A stretch of DNA of 64,000 nt from the NCBI GenBank assembly GCA_937950315.1, contig CALFDU010000106.1, positions 1 to 64,000 on the forward strand, read 5' to 3'. The position numbers and the translations under genes are program-made. The DNA comes from an uncultured Saprospiraceae bacterium (GTDB lineage: Bacteria > Bacteroidota > Bacteroidia > Chitinophagales > Saprospiraceae). Positions 35,743 to 44,368 of this stretch are shown here, one piece after another; positions within the stretch are counted from its first letter, which is position 1; every line of letters starts with the position of its first letter. The notes below the pieces were generated by a model, which made no database searches, was not told the origin of the DNA, and was given only the letters and a program-made list of their open reading frames with translations.

Positions 35743-36999
35743 GTGAAGTCCAAAGGTAAAAATGTTGTAGCAAAATACATCAAAGATCGTATTCTTGATG
35801 AAAAGCTAATATCACAAGATCCAGATAGTCAACTTGAGTTGATATTGGTTGTCCCAAGTTATAAAGAAGCACCAGCGGATGTATTAAATCTTTGTCGTTC
35901 ATTAAGTGATCAATCTGTTAAAGTAGTTTTTGAACTAATAATTGTGGTGAATAATGGCATACATGATCAAGATGCATATTTGAAAAATCAATCATTGCTC
36001 TCTGCCTCAGATCAGTTTGAATCCTTTAATTTTCCTATCCATTTTATTGACAAGACCAATATCAAAAATGTCAAAAAAGCGGGCGTTGGACTGGCTCGTA
36101 AAATTGGCTTAGATGAAGGTTTGCGACGCTTTAATAAACTCGATAAAAATGGTGTTTTGGTTTGCTTAGATGCTGATTGTGTTGTGGGTCAAAATTACCT
36201 TGAAGAGATTTCTCAGTTTTTTGTTTTGAATCCATTGTTGAATGCATGTTCTATTGGTTTCAAGCATCGGTTTGAAGAAATTGAAGATGAAAAAATGTTG
36301 AAAGCTATTATTCAATATGAACTTCACCTACGTTATTATATTCAAATTCAAGATTGGATTGGATTGCCTTTTGCACTCCAGACGGTTGGCTCAGCCATGG
36401 CAGTTAGATCAGACGAATACGCGGCACAGGGTGGTATGCCAGTGCTTAAAGCTGGAGAGGATTTTTATTTCTTACATAAATTTATAGGGACCAATAAGTG
36501 TGGAACTTTAGATAAAGTTCTGGTATTCCCTTCAGGCCGAATCAGTGATCGAGTTCCTTTTGGAACGGGTAGAGCAGTTGGTGAAATCATGAGCACATCT
36601 GGTCAGTTTACAACCTACCATCCTGAATCTTTTCAGATATTAAAATCTGATTTGGATATAATTATCTCTTCCTATCCCCATTATAAAAACATTTGCGCAA
36701 GCGTGTCAAAATCTACTCAGGGATTTTTTAAAAAGGTTGAGCTAGAAAATAAACTCAATGAATGTGTGAAAAATACATCGGATGAAGCTTCTTTTAAAAA
36801 GCGCTTCTATCGTTGGTTTGATGCTTTTCTACTAATGAAGTATGTACATTATATGCGTGATGAAGTATTGTCCAATATTCCAATTCTAGAGGCAGTAAAC
36901 TTGTATTTTAAATTGAAAGGGGAGACTGAGGTTTTTGAAAATGAGTACGATGCTTTGAGGCGATTGCAGATAATAGATTATCCTCATCACAAGCTCTAA
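35743..36999 (+). CDS. Family 2 glycosyltransferase
   Basis: 418 aa from a GTG at 35743; GTG 35695 and ATG 35707 are longer options that overlap the start of WbqC. GT-A domain with LILVVPSYKEAPADV, the Asp motif LVCLDADCVVGQNYL, and GSAMAVRSDEYAAQGG followed by KAGEDFYFLHKFIG (acceptor/ED motif). No membrane helices. Product not predictable; a surface glycan is likely. A 7/8 -7 box at 35722-35729 fits the GTG start. Contains an exact ATTTGCGCAAGCG word at 36691. Confidence 0.85.
   Translation: MKSKGKNVVAKYIKDRILDEKLISQDPDSQLELILVVPSYKEAPADVLNLCRSLSDQSVKVVFELIIVVNNGIHDQDAYLKNQSLLSASDQFESFNFPIHFIDKTNIKNVKKAGVGLARKIGLDEGLRRFNKLDKNGVLVCLDADCVVGQNYLEEISQFFVLNPLLNACSIGFKHRFEEIEDEKMLKAIIQYELHLRYYIQIQDWIGLPFALQTVGSAMAVRSDEYAAQGGMPVLKAGEDFYFLHKFIGTNKCGTLDKVLVFPSGRISDRVPFGTGRAVGEIMSTSGQFTTYHPESFQILKSDLDIIISSYPHYKNICASVSKSTQGFFKKVELENKLNECVKNTSDEASFKKRFYRWFDAFLLMKYVHYMRDEVLSNIPILEAVNLYFKLKGETEVFENEYDALRRLQIIDYPHHKL
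35751..35758 (-). promoter_or_regulatory. -7 promoter element for WbqC
   Basis: Perfect TAnnTTTG on the minus strand (TACCTTTG), 17 bp before the WbqC ATG. It lies inside the first codons of the divergent glycosyltransferase, so the two promoters overlap. Confidence 0.55.
36691..36703 (-). repeat. 13-base word CGCTTGCGCAAAT (reverse)
   Basis: Exact copy inside the GT2 gene (plus strand reads ATTTGCGCAAGCG; frame Ile-Cys-Ala-Ser). Confidence 0.8.
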
Positions 37000-37580
37000 T
37001 GCAGCGCTGACCTGATTTCAAGTTCTTGGATGATTCTTGCTTCTTGCTCGACCCACCATTCAAGACGACTGTATACTTTTTCCTTTTCAAAATAGGTGAG
37101 GGCCATCTTTACAAAAATATGGCCGTGCTTTGCTTCAGAAACCCAAAGTGTTTTATAAAATTTTTGCATTTTCTCTTCGGTCTGAGCTTCCGCTACCATC
37201 TTAAATCTCTCAGCACCACGGGTTTCTACGATGGATGCAATCAACAATCTATCCATGAATCTTTCTTCCCGTCCCGAATGACACAATTTTAAAAGTTTGT
37301 CCAAATAAGGATCTTTGCCGATACTGTGTTGAAGTTGCAATCCTCGTTCTTGCATGAGCTCGTAAACTTGCTGGAAATGCTCAAGTTCTTCAATCCCTGT
37401 TTCAATGAGTTCTGGAATGATTTCAGTGCGGTCTGGATACTTGGCAACAAAACTCATTGCCATTGCAGATGCTTTGCGCTCACAGTCTGCATGATCTTGT
37501 AAAAACGCATCAAAGTCATTCATAACAGCATCTATCCACTCCTGCGAACTAGGTACGCCAAGATCTAAATTTAGTTTCAT
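36996..37580 (-). CDS. miaE: tRNA-(ms2io6A)-hydroxylase MiaE-like
   Basis: 194 aa, all-helical ferritin-like di-iron protein. Metal ligands appear in ELEHFQQVYELM, VETRGAERFKM and WVSEAKHGHIFV (E-x2-H patterns). MiaE hydroxylates the isopentenyl group of modified A37 in tRNA using O2. The Bacteroidota version has the expected size. The 3' end overlaps the GT2 gene by 4 bp; it follows a tiny membrane-protein gene by 12 bp. Confidence 0.88.
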   Translation of the reverse strand: MKLNLDLGVPSSQEWIDAVMNDFDAFLQDHADCERKASAMAMSFVAKYPDRTEIIPELIETGIEELEHFQQVYELMQERGLQLQHSIGKDPYLDKLLKLCHSGREERFMDRLLIASIVETRGAERFKMVAEAQTEEKMQKFYKTLWVSEAKHGHIFVKMALTYFEKEKVYSRLEWWVEQEARIIQELEIRSALH

Positions 37581-37592
37581 AGAATAGAACGC

Positions 37593-37727
37593 TTAGTTGC
37601 TGCGCATAAAAACAAAGTACAGTAGAATCAGTAATATAACGGTAACGATAGCAGTGATCTGCATGAATTTTTTCTCTTGAGCTTTATCTTTTGCTTCTTG
37701 CTTTTGTTTTCTTCTTGATTTAGCCAT
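37593..37727 (-). CDS. Small single-pass membrane protein (44 aa)
   Basis: From the ATG at 37727: a highly charged Lys/Gln/Arg N-terminus (MAKSRRKQKQEAKDKAQEKK) followed by one membrane helix (ITAIVTVILLILLYFVFM). The open frame extends to 37823 only by overlapping the helicase gene, so the short form is preferred. No family recognised. It lies 46 bp after a Pif1-like helicase and 12 bp before miaE in the same direction. Confidence 0.7.
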   Translation of the reverse strand: MAKSRRKQKQEAKDKAQEKKFMQITAIVTVILLILLYFVFMRSN

Positions 37728-37773
37728 TATCGTGATTTTTACCCAATATACAATTTCCAATAAAATTTTGATT

Positions 37774-39075
37774 CTACCAGTACCTACTTTTAGTATCATA
37801 AAAATCAACAATACGGGGGTCAACCATGATGTCGTTAGGTTTTATAGGCCTTTCAAGAGCTATTCCACCCAATGTTCTACATCGACTTAAAGCAACATAT
37901 GTCTGCCCATATTCAAAAGCACCTCTTCCTAGGTCTATTTTGATCTGGTCAAATGTTTTACCCTGGCTTTTATGAATTGTGATGGCCCATGCAAGTTTTA
38001 GTGGGAATTGCGTGAATGTTCCTACTGTTTCGGTCTTAAATCGATTGATGTTATGCTGATCAATGTTATAACGAATGATCTCCCAGTCCATCTTTTCAAC
38101 CTTGATGATGGCATCTTGTCCATTATCTTTGGTCATGACCGTAATTGTTCCTGCTTCGATTTTTAAGATCTTTCCAATAGATCCGTTGACAAATCTCTTA
38201 TTGGGGTCATTCTTTACAAACATGACCTGTGCTCCCTCCTTTAACTCCAAAACTTCAGCAGTGGGGTAAACACTTGCTTTGAAATTACCAGTGATGGTAG
38301 CCTGGAAAAAGTGACTATAATTGGTTAGTTCATTGAGCTTTTTTTGATTGACGGCTTTGGCAGTGGCATTGACCGTACACAAGGTTATATATAAATCACC
38401 TTCTTCTTGTTGGGCGCCAACCTGTTCATTAAGCATCAACACATCATCTTCATCAAAAGTCCTGATTCTCACCCTGTCTAGTAGCTTAACAAAGAACTTT
38501 TCCGTTTGACGATAGACTTTTTGAAGCTCAATCATCTTAAGGTCAACCCCATTTTCAATGATTTTGGCAGAAAAGAAATATGGGGAGTTGTATATCGTAT
38601 TAAAGTATTGCTTCTCAAATCCGGTACTTACCACAGGTGGTAATTGAAAAAGATCGCCAAAACAAACCAACTGAACTCCACCGAAGGGTATATCTGCGGC
38701 TCTGTTGACCCTTAAAAAAAGATCAATATTGTCCAACATATCGGCACGAACCATAGATATCTCGTCAATGATTAAAACGTCAAGATTTCTATATAAATAG
38801 TGGTTTTTTAGCTTTTTGATGTCTTTGGGTTGCATCATCTTAGGTGGAAATCGGAAGAAACTATGGATGGTTTGTCCTCCTACGTTCAAAGCTGCAATAC
38901 CTGTAGGGGCAACTACAACGGCCCTTTTTTTAGTCGTTTTCGTGAAAAGGGAAAGCAAGGTGGATTTACCCGATCCAGCTCTACCGGTAATGAAATAATG
39001 ATCCTTGGTATTCTCAATTTGATCGAGAACATCCTTGAATTCACCGTCTAGTAATTTTGGTAATAAATTTTTCAA
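37774..39075 (-). CDS. Pif1-like SF1B helicase
   Basis: 433 aa. Walker A GRAGSGKSTLL (31-41), motif Ia VAPTGIAALNVGG, Walker B LIIDEISMVRADM (~104-116), LVCFGDLFQLPPV, QKVYRQ, and the C-terminal UvrD_C_2 motif AITIHKSQGKTFDQ with YVALSRCR. Compact 5'-3' helicase of the RecD/Pif1 type, which in other species unwinds G4 or forked DNA. Start codon is TTG, immediately after an in-frame stop, with a perfect -7 box 25 bp upstream. Confidence 0.92.
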   Translation of the reverse strand: MKNLLPKLLDGEFKDVLDQIENTKDHYFITGRAGSGKSTLLSLFTKTTKKRAVVVAPTGIAALNVGGQTIHSFFRFPPKMMQPKDIKKLKNHYLYRNLDVLIIDEISMVRADMLDNIDLFLRVNRAADIPFGGVQLVCFGDLFQLPPVVSTGFEKQYFNTIYNSPYFFSAKIIENGVDLKMIELQKVYRQTEKFFVKLLDRVRIRTFDEDDVLMLNEQVGAQQEEGDLYITLCTVNATAKAVNQKKLNELTNYSHFFQATITGNFKASVYPTAEVLELKEGAQVMFVKNDPNKRFVNGSIGKILKIEAGTITVMTKDNGQDAIIKVEKMDWEIIRYNIDQHNINRFKTETVGTFTQFPLKLAWAITIHKSQGKTFDQIKIDLGRGAFEYGQTYVALSRCRTLGGIALERPIKPNDIMVDPRIVDFYDTKSRYW

Positions 39076-39099
39076 CTACAGATATCGTTAAGAACTCAT

Positions 39100-39107
39100 C
39101 AAATGTA
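39100..39107 (-). promoter_or_regulatory. -7 promoter element for the Pif1-like helicase
   Basis: Perfect TAnnTTTG (TACATTTG on the minus strand). Expected transcript start near 39093 gives an ~18-nt leader to the TTG start, which supports that start. Confidence 0.55.
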
Positions 39108-39211
39108 GGCGAAAAAGATGTGAAACCCGTTTAAATTCAATGCTTTTGAGCATATTTTCATAATGTGGATAAAATCCTATTTAAGGGCTTCTTAACTAGA
39201 TAGAATATAGA

Positions 39212-39219
39212 TATATTTG
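39212..39219 (+). promoter_or_regulatory. -7 promoter element for smc
   Basis: Perfect TAnnTTTG (TATATTTG), ending 8 bp before the smc ATG at 39228. The leader would be almost absent. Confidence 0.5.
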
Positions 39220-39227
39220 GCCAAATT

Positions 39228-42200
39228 ATGAGGTTAAAAGAACTAAGATTAAAAGGCTTTAAAAGCTTTGCAAATAGCACAAGAATCAGCTTTGAGGAGC
39301 AAGTTGTTGGAGTTGTAGGTCCAAATGGAGCTGGTAAGTCCAATATTGTCGATTCTATCAAGTGGATTCTCGGAGAGCAAAAAGGAAAAGAGCTACGTAC
39401 TGATACCAAAACAGATGTAATCTTCAATGGAACTTCCGTTAGGAAAAAAGCAAGTGTTGCTGAAGCATACCTTACTTTCGATAACACCAAGAATATCCTT
39501 CCTACTGATTACCAAACGGTGGAAATAGGACGAGTCCTGTATAGAAGTGGCGATACAGAATATATGCTAAATGGGACTAAGTGCCGCCGAAAAGATATCC
39601 TAAACTTGTTTTTGGATACAGGAATTGGATCCAATTCATATGCCATCATCCAGTTGGGAATGGTAGACGACATTCTGTTTGATAAAGACAATGCAAGACA
39701 CAAGATGTTTGAGCAGGCTGCAGGTATATCCAAATTTAAAATCAGGAAGCGGGAAACGATGAACAAGTTGAAATCGACCCGTGAAGATCTTGAGAGAGTA
39801 AAGGATATCTTGCATGAGCTTGAGTCAAATATGAAAACCTTAGAAAAGCAAGCCAAGCGAACAAAGAGGTTTTATGAACTAAAAGAACAATACAAAGAGC
39901 TGAGCATAAAACTTGCATCATCCAGCTACAAAGTGAAATCTTCCCAATACGAAGAGCTGAAGAAAAAGGTTACTTCCGAGGAAGATATTTATAGAGATGT
40001 AAAAAATAAATTGTTGGATCTTGAGTCAAGACTTGAAAAATCAAGAACCGATAATTTGAGCAAGGAGCAGACATTGAGTGAAAGTCAAAAAGAATTCAAT
40101 CAACTCAACGATGATTTGCGTACAAAAGAAAACGACAAACAAATCAACCTTCAAGAAATTCAATTTAGCGAAAATTCTTTAAAGAAAATAAACAGCCTCC
40201 TAAGCTCTAATACCGATGAGTTGAACAAACTTAAAGCAGAGTTAGAACCAATCCAAGGCAACTACCAGACTAAGCTTGATGAGTATAATCTTGAGAAGGA
40301 ATCTTTTGAAGTTGTTGAGAAGAGGTACAACGAGTCAAAAGAATTGTTGAATTCATTGCAAGGTGATTCTGATTCTCAGATTTCAATGCTGCAGAAGTAT
40401 GAAACAGAAGTTTTTGAGTTGGAAAAAGAATTGGTTGTTACGGAAAATGATCTTGCTAGAACACAAGCAGTGATTACCAATCTACTACTACAAATCAGTG
40501 AGTCCAAATCTCAAGAAGCGGAATTTACTCAAAATCTATCGTCGATAAGAGAACAAGAATCGGTGTTGGAGAACAAGTTGGCAGAATTTGAAATCAAAGC
40601 AAAAAATCTCAGAGAGCAATTCAAGTCGTTGGAAGAAAATATTGCGATTAAATCTGAAAAGCTGATTGAGATCAATCGTAAATTAGACTCAAAACAGAAT
40701 GAGCACGATCTGATCAAAAGTATGATAGATAATCTGGAAGGATTTCCTGCATCGACCAAATTTTTGGTAGAAAAATGGAAAAAAACGCCAATTCTTTCAA
40801 ATGTAATTGACGCAGGTCCAGAATACAAAACGAGTTTAGAGTCTTACTTGACACCGTACTTGAACTATTTTATTGTAGATAAATATACTGAAGCAATTGA
40901 AGCCGTAAACTTGTTGAGCAATGCTCAGAAAGGTAAAGCCCAATTTTTTATTTTGGAAGAAACGGCTTTGGCAAAATCAGCAGCTACGTGTAATATTCCT
41001 GGAGCAATAAGAGCTTCTGATGTGCTCGATGTAGATGCTAAATACAAGGTTCTTTTAGATTCACTTTTAGAAGGTGTTTACTTTGTAGATCAATGGAAAG
41101 ATGAATACTATTCATCGATTGGTGAAGGGGTTACCATCTTGGATAAAACAGGGAAATATGCCATCAACAAGCGTCAATTGATTGGAGGGAGTGTTGGTTT
41201 GTTTGAAGGAAAGAAATTGGGAAGAGAGAAGGCACTTAAAAAATTGGCCAAAGAAATTGAATCACTGCAAGCAGAAGGAGAGGTCATTGAAAAGGAATTA
41301 GAAGAGTTAAAGACTCAGAAAAAATCTTTGGGTGAAAAACTTGAAAGCAAAGAAAATGAACCGATTCAAGTTGAGCTGGAAACCGTACGATCGTCCAGGA
41401 TTCAGATGGAAACCCAACTTGGTACGAAGAGTGACTTTATCTTAAATCTAAACAATCAGATAAGTTCTAATGAAAGCCTGATTTCTGGTTTTACAGAGGG
41501 ACTAGGAAGCACAAAATCTAGAAGAGACCAAGCAATTGCAACTCTTGAAAAATTCAAATCGGAGCGGGAAAAAGCAACAGGCGAAATAGATAAAATAGTG
41601 GAGCAATCTCAGACTTTGACTGAAGAATACAATGCCGCCAATATTGCCTTGATTAAGATTCAGAATTCTGTTGAATCGTTTGATCAAGATATCAAGTTTA
41701 AGACCGAAAGAATATCTAGATTGACGGAAGAACTGGACGCTGCTAAGCAAGAGTCGATTCAGTTAAACGAATCAATTGTCAACTGTAATGCCAAGTCTGA
41801 AGAGCTTGAACTTGCCTTGAAAGCCTTGTATGAGAAGAAGCAAGGTATGGCTAAAGACCTGAGTGATACCGAGCAAAATTATTTCTCTGAAAGATCTTCG
41901 ATCAATGAGTTGGAAAATGATACTCAGAAAACGAGGAGAACTTTAAACGAGAAACAAGTAAGTATCAACGAACTAAAGTCCGAAGTACAGAATTACAAAT
42001 TTGAGATTTCTGCTATACGTGAAAGATTAAGTATTGAATTCCAAATGGAAAAAGATGCGATTTCAAAACTTCTGGAAGATGCGATGAATCAAGAAGTGGA
42101 AGAAGTGGAGGAAGGATTGGAGCTGAAAGTAGGAAAGCTTAAAAGTAGGCTTGAAAACTACGGTGACATCAACCCGTTGGCAGTCACAGCCTACGAAGAG

Positions 42201-42797
42201 GTGAAGGAGCGATTTGATATGATAGAAGGCCAACGGAATGATATTCTGGAAGCTGAAGCCTCATTGCTTGCTACCATTGGTGAAATTGAGACAACCGCAT
42301 CTGAAAAATTCTTGGATGCATTCAATAAGGTAAACGGATACTTTTCAGAAGTGTTTAGAGGATTGTTTACAGAGGATGATATGGCAGAAATTAGATTGGA
42401 AGATCCAGAGAATCCACTTGAGTCCAATATTGAAATTATTGCCAAGCCAAAAGGAAAGAGACCTACAACCTTAAAGCAATTATCAGGAGGAGAAAGAACA
42501 CTGACAGCAACGGCATTGCTGTTTAGCCTTTATTTATTAAAGCCAGCACCGTTCTGTATTTTTGATGAGGTAGATGCACCTTTGGATGATAGCAATATCC
42601 AAAAGTTTGTGAGATTGATTAAGAAGTTTTCGCTTGAATCTCAGTTTGTGATCATCACACACAACAAAGCAACGATGGCTGCAGTAGATACCTTATATGG
42701 TGTGTACATGCAAGAAAAAGGTGTTTCTGAAGTGGCACAAGTTGATTTCAGAGAGTACGAACATCAAGAGAAGTTTCAATCTGCCAACGTAGGATAG
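39228..42797 (+). CDS. smc: Chromosome segregation protein SMC
   Basis: 1189 aa, full length. Walker A GPNGAGKSN (31-39) with DSIKWILGEQ, coiled coils ~170-500 and ~670-1010, hinge ~505-657 (SLESYLTPYLNYFIVDKYTEA), ABC signature LSGGERTLTATALL (~1085), Walker B CIFDEVDAPLDDSN (~1110). The ATPase forms the condensin ring with ScpAB that organises the chromosome; scpA/scpB are not in this window. Single gene followed by a strong terminator. Confidence 0.97.
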   Translation: MRLKELRLKGFKSFANSTRISFEEQVVGVVGPNGAGKSNIVDSIKWILGEQKGKELRTDTKTDVIFNGTSVRKKASVAEAYLTFDNTKNILPTDYQTVEIGRVLYRSGDTEYMLNGTKCRRKDILNLFLDTGIGSNSYAIIQLGMVDDILFDKDNARHKMFEQAAGISKFKIRKRETMNKLKSTREDLERVKDILHELESNMKTLEKQAKRTKRFYELKEQYKELSIKLASSSYKVKSSQYEELKKKVTSEEDIYRDVKNKLLDLESRLEKSRTDNLSKEQTLSESQKEFNQLNDDLRTKENDKQINLQEIQFSENSLKKINSLLSSNTDELNKLKAELEPIQGNYQTKLDEYNLEKESFEVVEKRYNESKELLNSLQGDSDSQISMLQKYETEVFELEKELVVTENDLARTQAVITNLLLQISESKSQEAEFTQNLSSIREQESVLENKLAEFEIKAKNLREQFKSLEENIAIKSEKLIEINRKLDSKQNEHDLIKSMIDNLEGFPASTKFLVEKWKKTPILSNVIDAGPEYKTSLESYLTPYLNYFIVDKYTEAIEAVNLLSNAQKGKAQFFILEETALAKSAATCNIPGAIRASDVLDVDAKYKVLLDSLLEGVYFVDQWKDEYYSSIGEGVTILDKTGKYAINKRQLIGGSVGLFEGKKLGREKALKKLAKEIESLQAEGEVIEKELEELKTQKKSLGEKLESKENEPIQVELETVRSSRIQMETQLGTKSDFILNLNNQISSNESLISGFTEGLGSTKSRRDQAIATLEKFKSEREKATGEIDKIVEQSQTLTEEYNAANIALIKIQNSVESFDQDIKFKTERISRLTEELDAAKQESIQLNESIVNCNAKSEELELALKALYEKKQGMAKDLSDTEQNYFSERSSINELENDTQKTRRTLNEKQVSINELKSEVQNYKFEISAIRERLSIEFQMEKDAISKLLEDAMNQEVEEVEEGLELKVGKLKSRLENYGDINPLAVTAYEEVKERFDMIEGQRNDILEAEASLLATIGEIETTASEKFLDAFNKVNGYFSEVFRGLFTEDDMAEIRLEDPENPLESNIEIIAKPKGKRPTTLKQLSGGERTLTATALLFSLYLLKPAPFCIFDEVDAPLDDSNIQKFVRLIKKFSLESQFVIITHNKATMAAVDTLYGVYMQEKGVSEVAQVDFREYEHQEKFQSANVG

Positions 42798-42820
42798 AGG
42801 TATAGAAAAAGCACAAAACA

Positions 42821-42858
42821 TAAAAAGGGTTCCAAGTCGTTACTTGGAACCCTTTTAG
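42821..42858. terminator. Strong terminator after smc
   Basis: 14-bp stem AAAAGGGTTCCAAG / CTTGGAACCCTTTT with a 6-nt loop, usable in both directions. Confidence 0.92.
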
Positions 42859-42992
42859 GTTTTAACAGTTGCAGGATTATACTTCTTCTAAGCCAATTAT
42901 TATGCCAACTTATAATATGTTTTGTTTTCAATAACTGTTGCTACTGAGGTAAATAAATAGGAAAACGCCTGAAGAATATAAGGATTGAAGGA

Positions 42993-43628
42993 TTAGAATG
43001 CAGCTCCTAAAGAAAAGATAAATCGGGTAGGTGAATCAGAAAAAGAATAGGATTGATTTCCAAAATTGATGTGATCACCGTAATGGGTGAAGTTGCCTTC
43101 GTAATTCAATGAAAGTCTCAATTTTCTTATATCCAAACCTAATCCTGCTTGGTATCCGAAGGTAGCATTTTTGAACTTTTGCTCGTATCCATCGACATCA
43201 AATAGTTCTGAAGTACTATTAAGGTGGATATGGGCTACAGGGCCAGCATGGATTTTAATGGTATTGAAGAGTTTTATTCCGATGTTGAGTGGGATGTCTA
43301 AGTCTTGATAGAATTCTTTTAGCTCAGATACTTCATCATTGGGTTTTGTTACGGAATAAGTCATTCCTTGAGAATTTAAAAGTAGGGCAGGTTCCCACAC
43401 CAATCTCAAAAATTTAAATCGGCCATAAATGCCTGCGTGAAATCCATAATCGATGTTGGAAATAGACATATCTGTCAATTCTGTTGAGCTAACTAGATTT
43501 ATAGTTTCCACTGCTGGGAGAAGATGACCTTGTAATCCTATCTTTATACCAAATTCTGCATCGCCTTTCTGGCCAATAGCAGAAGATGCTATGGTAAGCA
43601 AAAAAATAAATAGATAAAACTTTCTCAA
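42993..43628 (-). CDS. PorT-like outer-membrane beta-barrel protein
   Basis: 211 aa. Signal peptide MRKFYLFIFLLTIASSAIGQ; barrel strands ...AEFGIKIGLQGHLL, YGFHAGIYGRFKF, FGYQAGLGLDIRKLRLSLNYEG and a terminal FIFSLGAAF ending in Phe, typical of BAM substrates. PorT-family proteins are common in Bacteroidota; this is not PorT itself by any clear motif. Start is a TTG at 43628, with CATATTTG (7/8 of the -7 consensus) at 43646-43653. Confidence 0.78.
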   Translation of the reverse strand: MRKFYLFIFLLTIASSAIGQKGDAEFGIKIGLQGHLLPAVETINLVSSTELTDMSISNIDYGFHAGIYGRFKFLRLVWEPALLLNSQGMTYSVTKPNDEVSELKEFYQDLDIPLNIGIKLFNTIKIHAGPVAHIHLNSTSELFDVDGYEQKFKNATFGYQAGLGLDIRKLRLSLNYEGNFTHYGDHINFGNQSYSFSDSPTRFIFSLGAAF

Positions 43629-43703
43629 TCGGGTGTACTTTGTAACAAATATGGTGTTTTTTTGGGTTAAATTTCATCTTGTTCTATCATAAAGTAAATT
43701 TGA

Positions 43704-44318
43704 ATGGATATTAAATCGGTGTATTTTTTAGGTAGTTTCCCCAATGAATCTAAATGTCCAACGGATGGAAAACCTGAATTTGCATTCATTGGTCGATCTA
43801 ATGTGGGAAAGTCCTCGTTGATCAATATGCTAGTGAATCATAAAGACATGGCAAAAGTATCAGGAACACCCGGTAAAACGAGACAACTTAATTACTTTGT
43901 CATAAATAGTGAATGGTATTTGGTGGATTTGCCCGGTTACGGATTTGCAAAAGCATCAAAGAAGGCCAAAGCCAATTATGAACGTATGATTGAGCAATAT
44001 CTGCTTCAACGCGAAACCTTGATGTGTGCTATGGTTTTACTCGATAGCAGACATGAATTACAGAAAATTGATAAAGAATTTATAGATTGGCTTGGGTCTA
44101 TGCATATTCCTTTTGTCCTTGTATTTACCAAGCTTGATAAATTAAAAACGGCTGAAAGAGAGGTAAATATCGAAAAAATCAAGGATCAACTACTTGAATC
44201 TTGGCATTCACTACCAGCAACATTTGCCTCGAGCGCCAAAAAGAAGGATGGAAGAGACGAAATACTCCAATTTGTTCAGGAGACGATAGAGCAATACGTC
44301 GAAAGACAGGATTCATAG
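43704..44318 (+). CDS. engB: Ribosome biogenesis GTPase EngB/YsxC
   Basis: 204 aa. G1 GRSNVGKSSLINML (~31-44), G2 GTPGKTRQLN, G3 DLPGYGFAKAS, G4 TKLDKL, G5 SSAKKKDG. It assists 50S subunit assembly. Start matches the family N-terminus. A downstream acyltransferase gene begins 50 bp later with its own -7 box. Confidence 0.96.
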   Translation: MDIKSVYFLGSFPNESKCPTDGKPEFAFIGRSNVGKSSLINMLVNHKDMAKVSGTPGKTRQLNYFVINSEWYLVDLPGYGFAKASKKAKANYERMIEQYLLQRETLMCAMVLLDSRHELQKIDKEFIDWLGSMHIPFVLVFTKLDKLKTAEREVNIEKIKDQLLESWHSLPATFASSAKKKDGRDEILQFVQETIEQYVERQDS

Positions 44319-44341
44319 CCTCAATAGTTTTGCTTTAATAT

Positions 44342-44349
44342 TATCTTTG
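44342..44349 (+). promoter_or_regulatory. -7 promoter element for the PlsB-like acyltransferase
   Basis: Perfect TAnnTTTG (TATCTTTG), 20 bp upstream of the TTG start at 44369. Confidence 0.55.
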
Positions 44350-44368
44350 TCTAAATTCTAACCAATAC

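Noticed and set aside
37728-37823. 76-aa form of the small membrane protein
   Set aside because: The extension reads through the end of the helicase gene; the 44-aa form has a sound start and composition.
43695-43702. Perfect TAnnTTTG (TAAATTTG) ahead of engB
   Set aside because: It ends one base before the engB ATG, so transcription from it would start inside the gene; engB's N-terminus fits the family, so this is probably chance.
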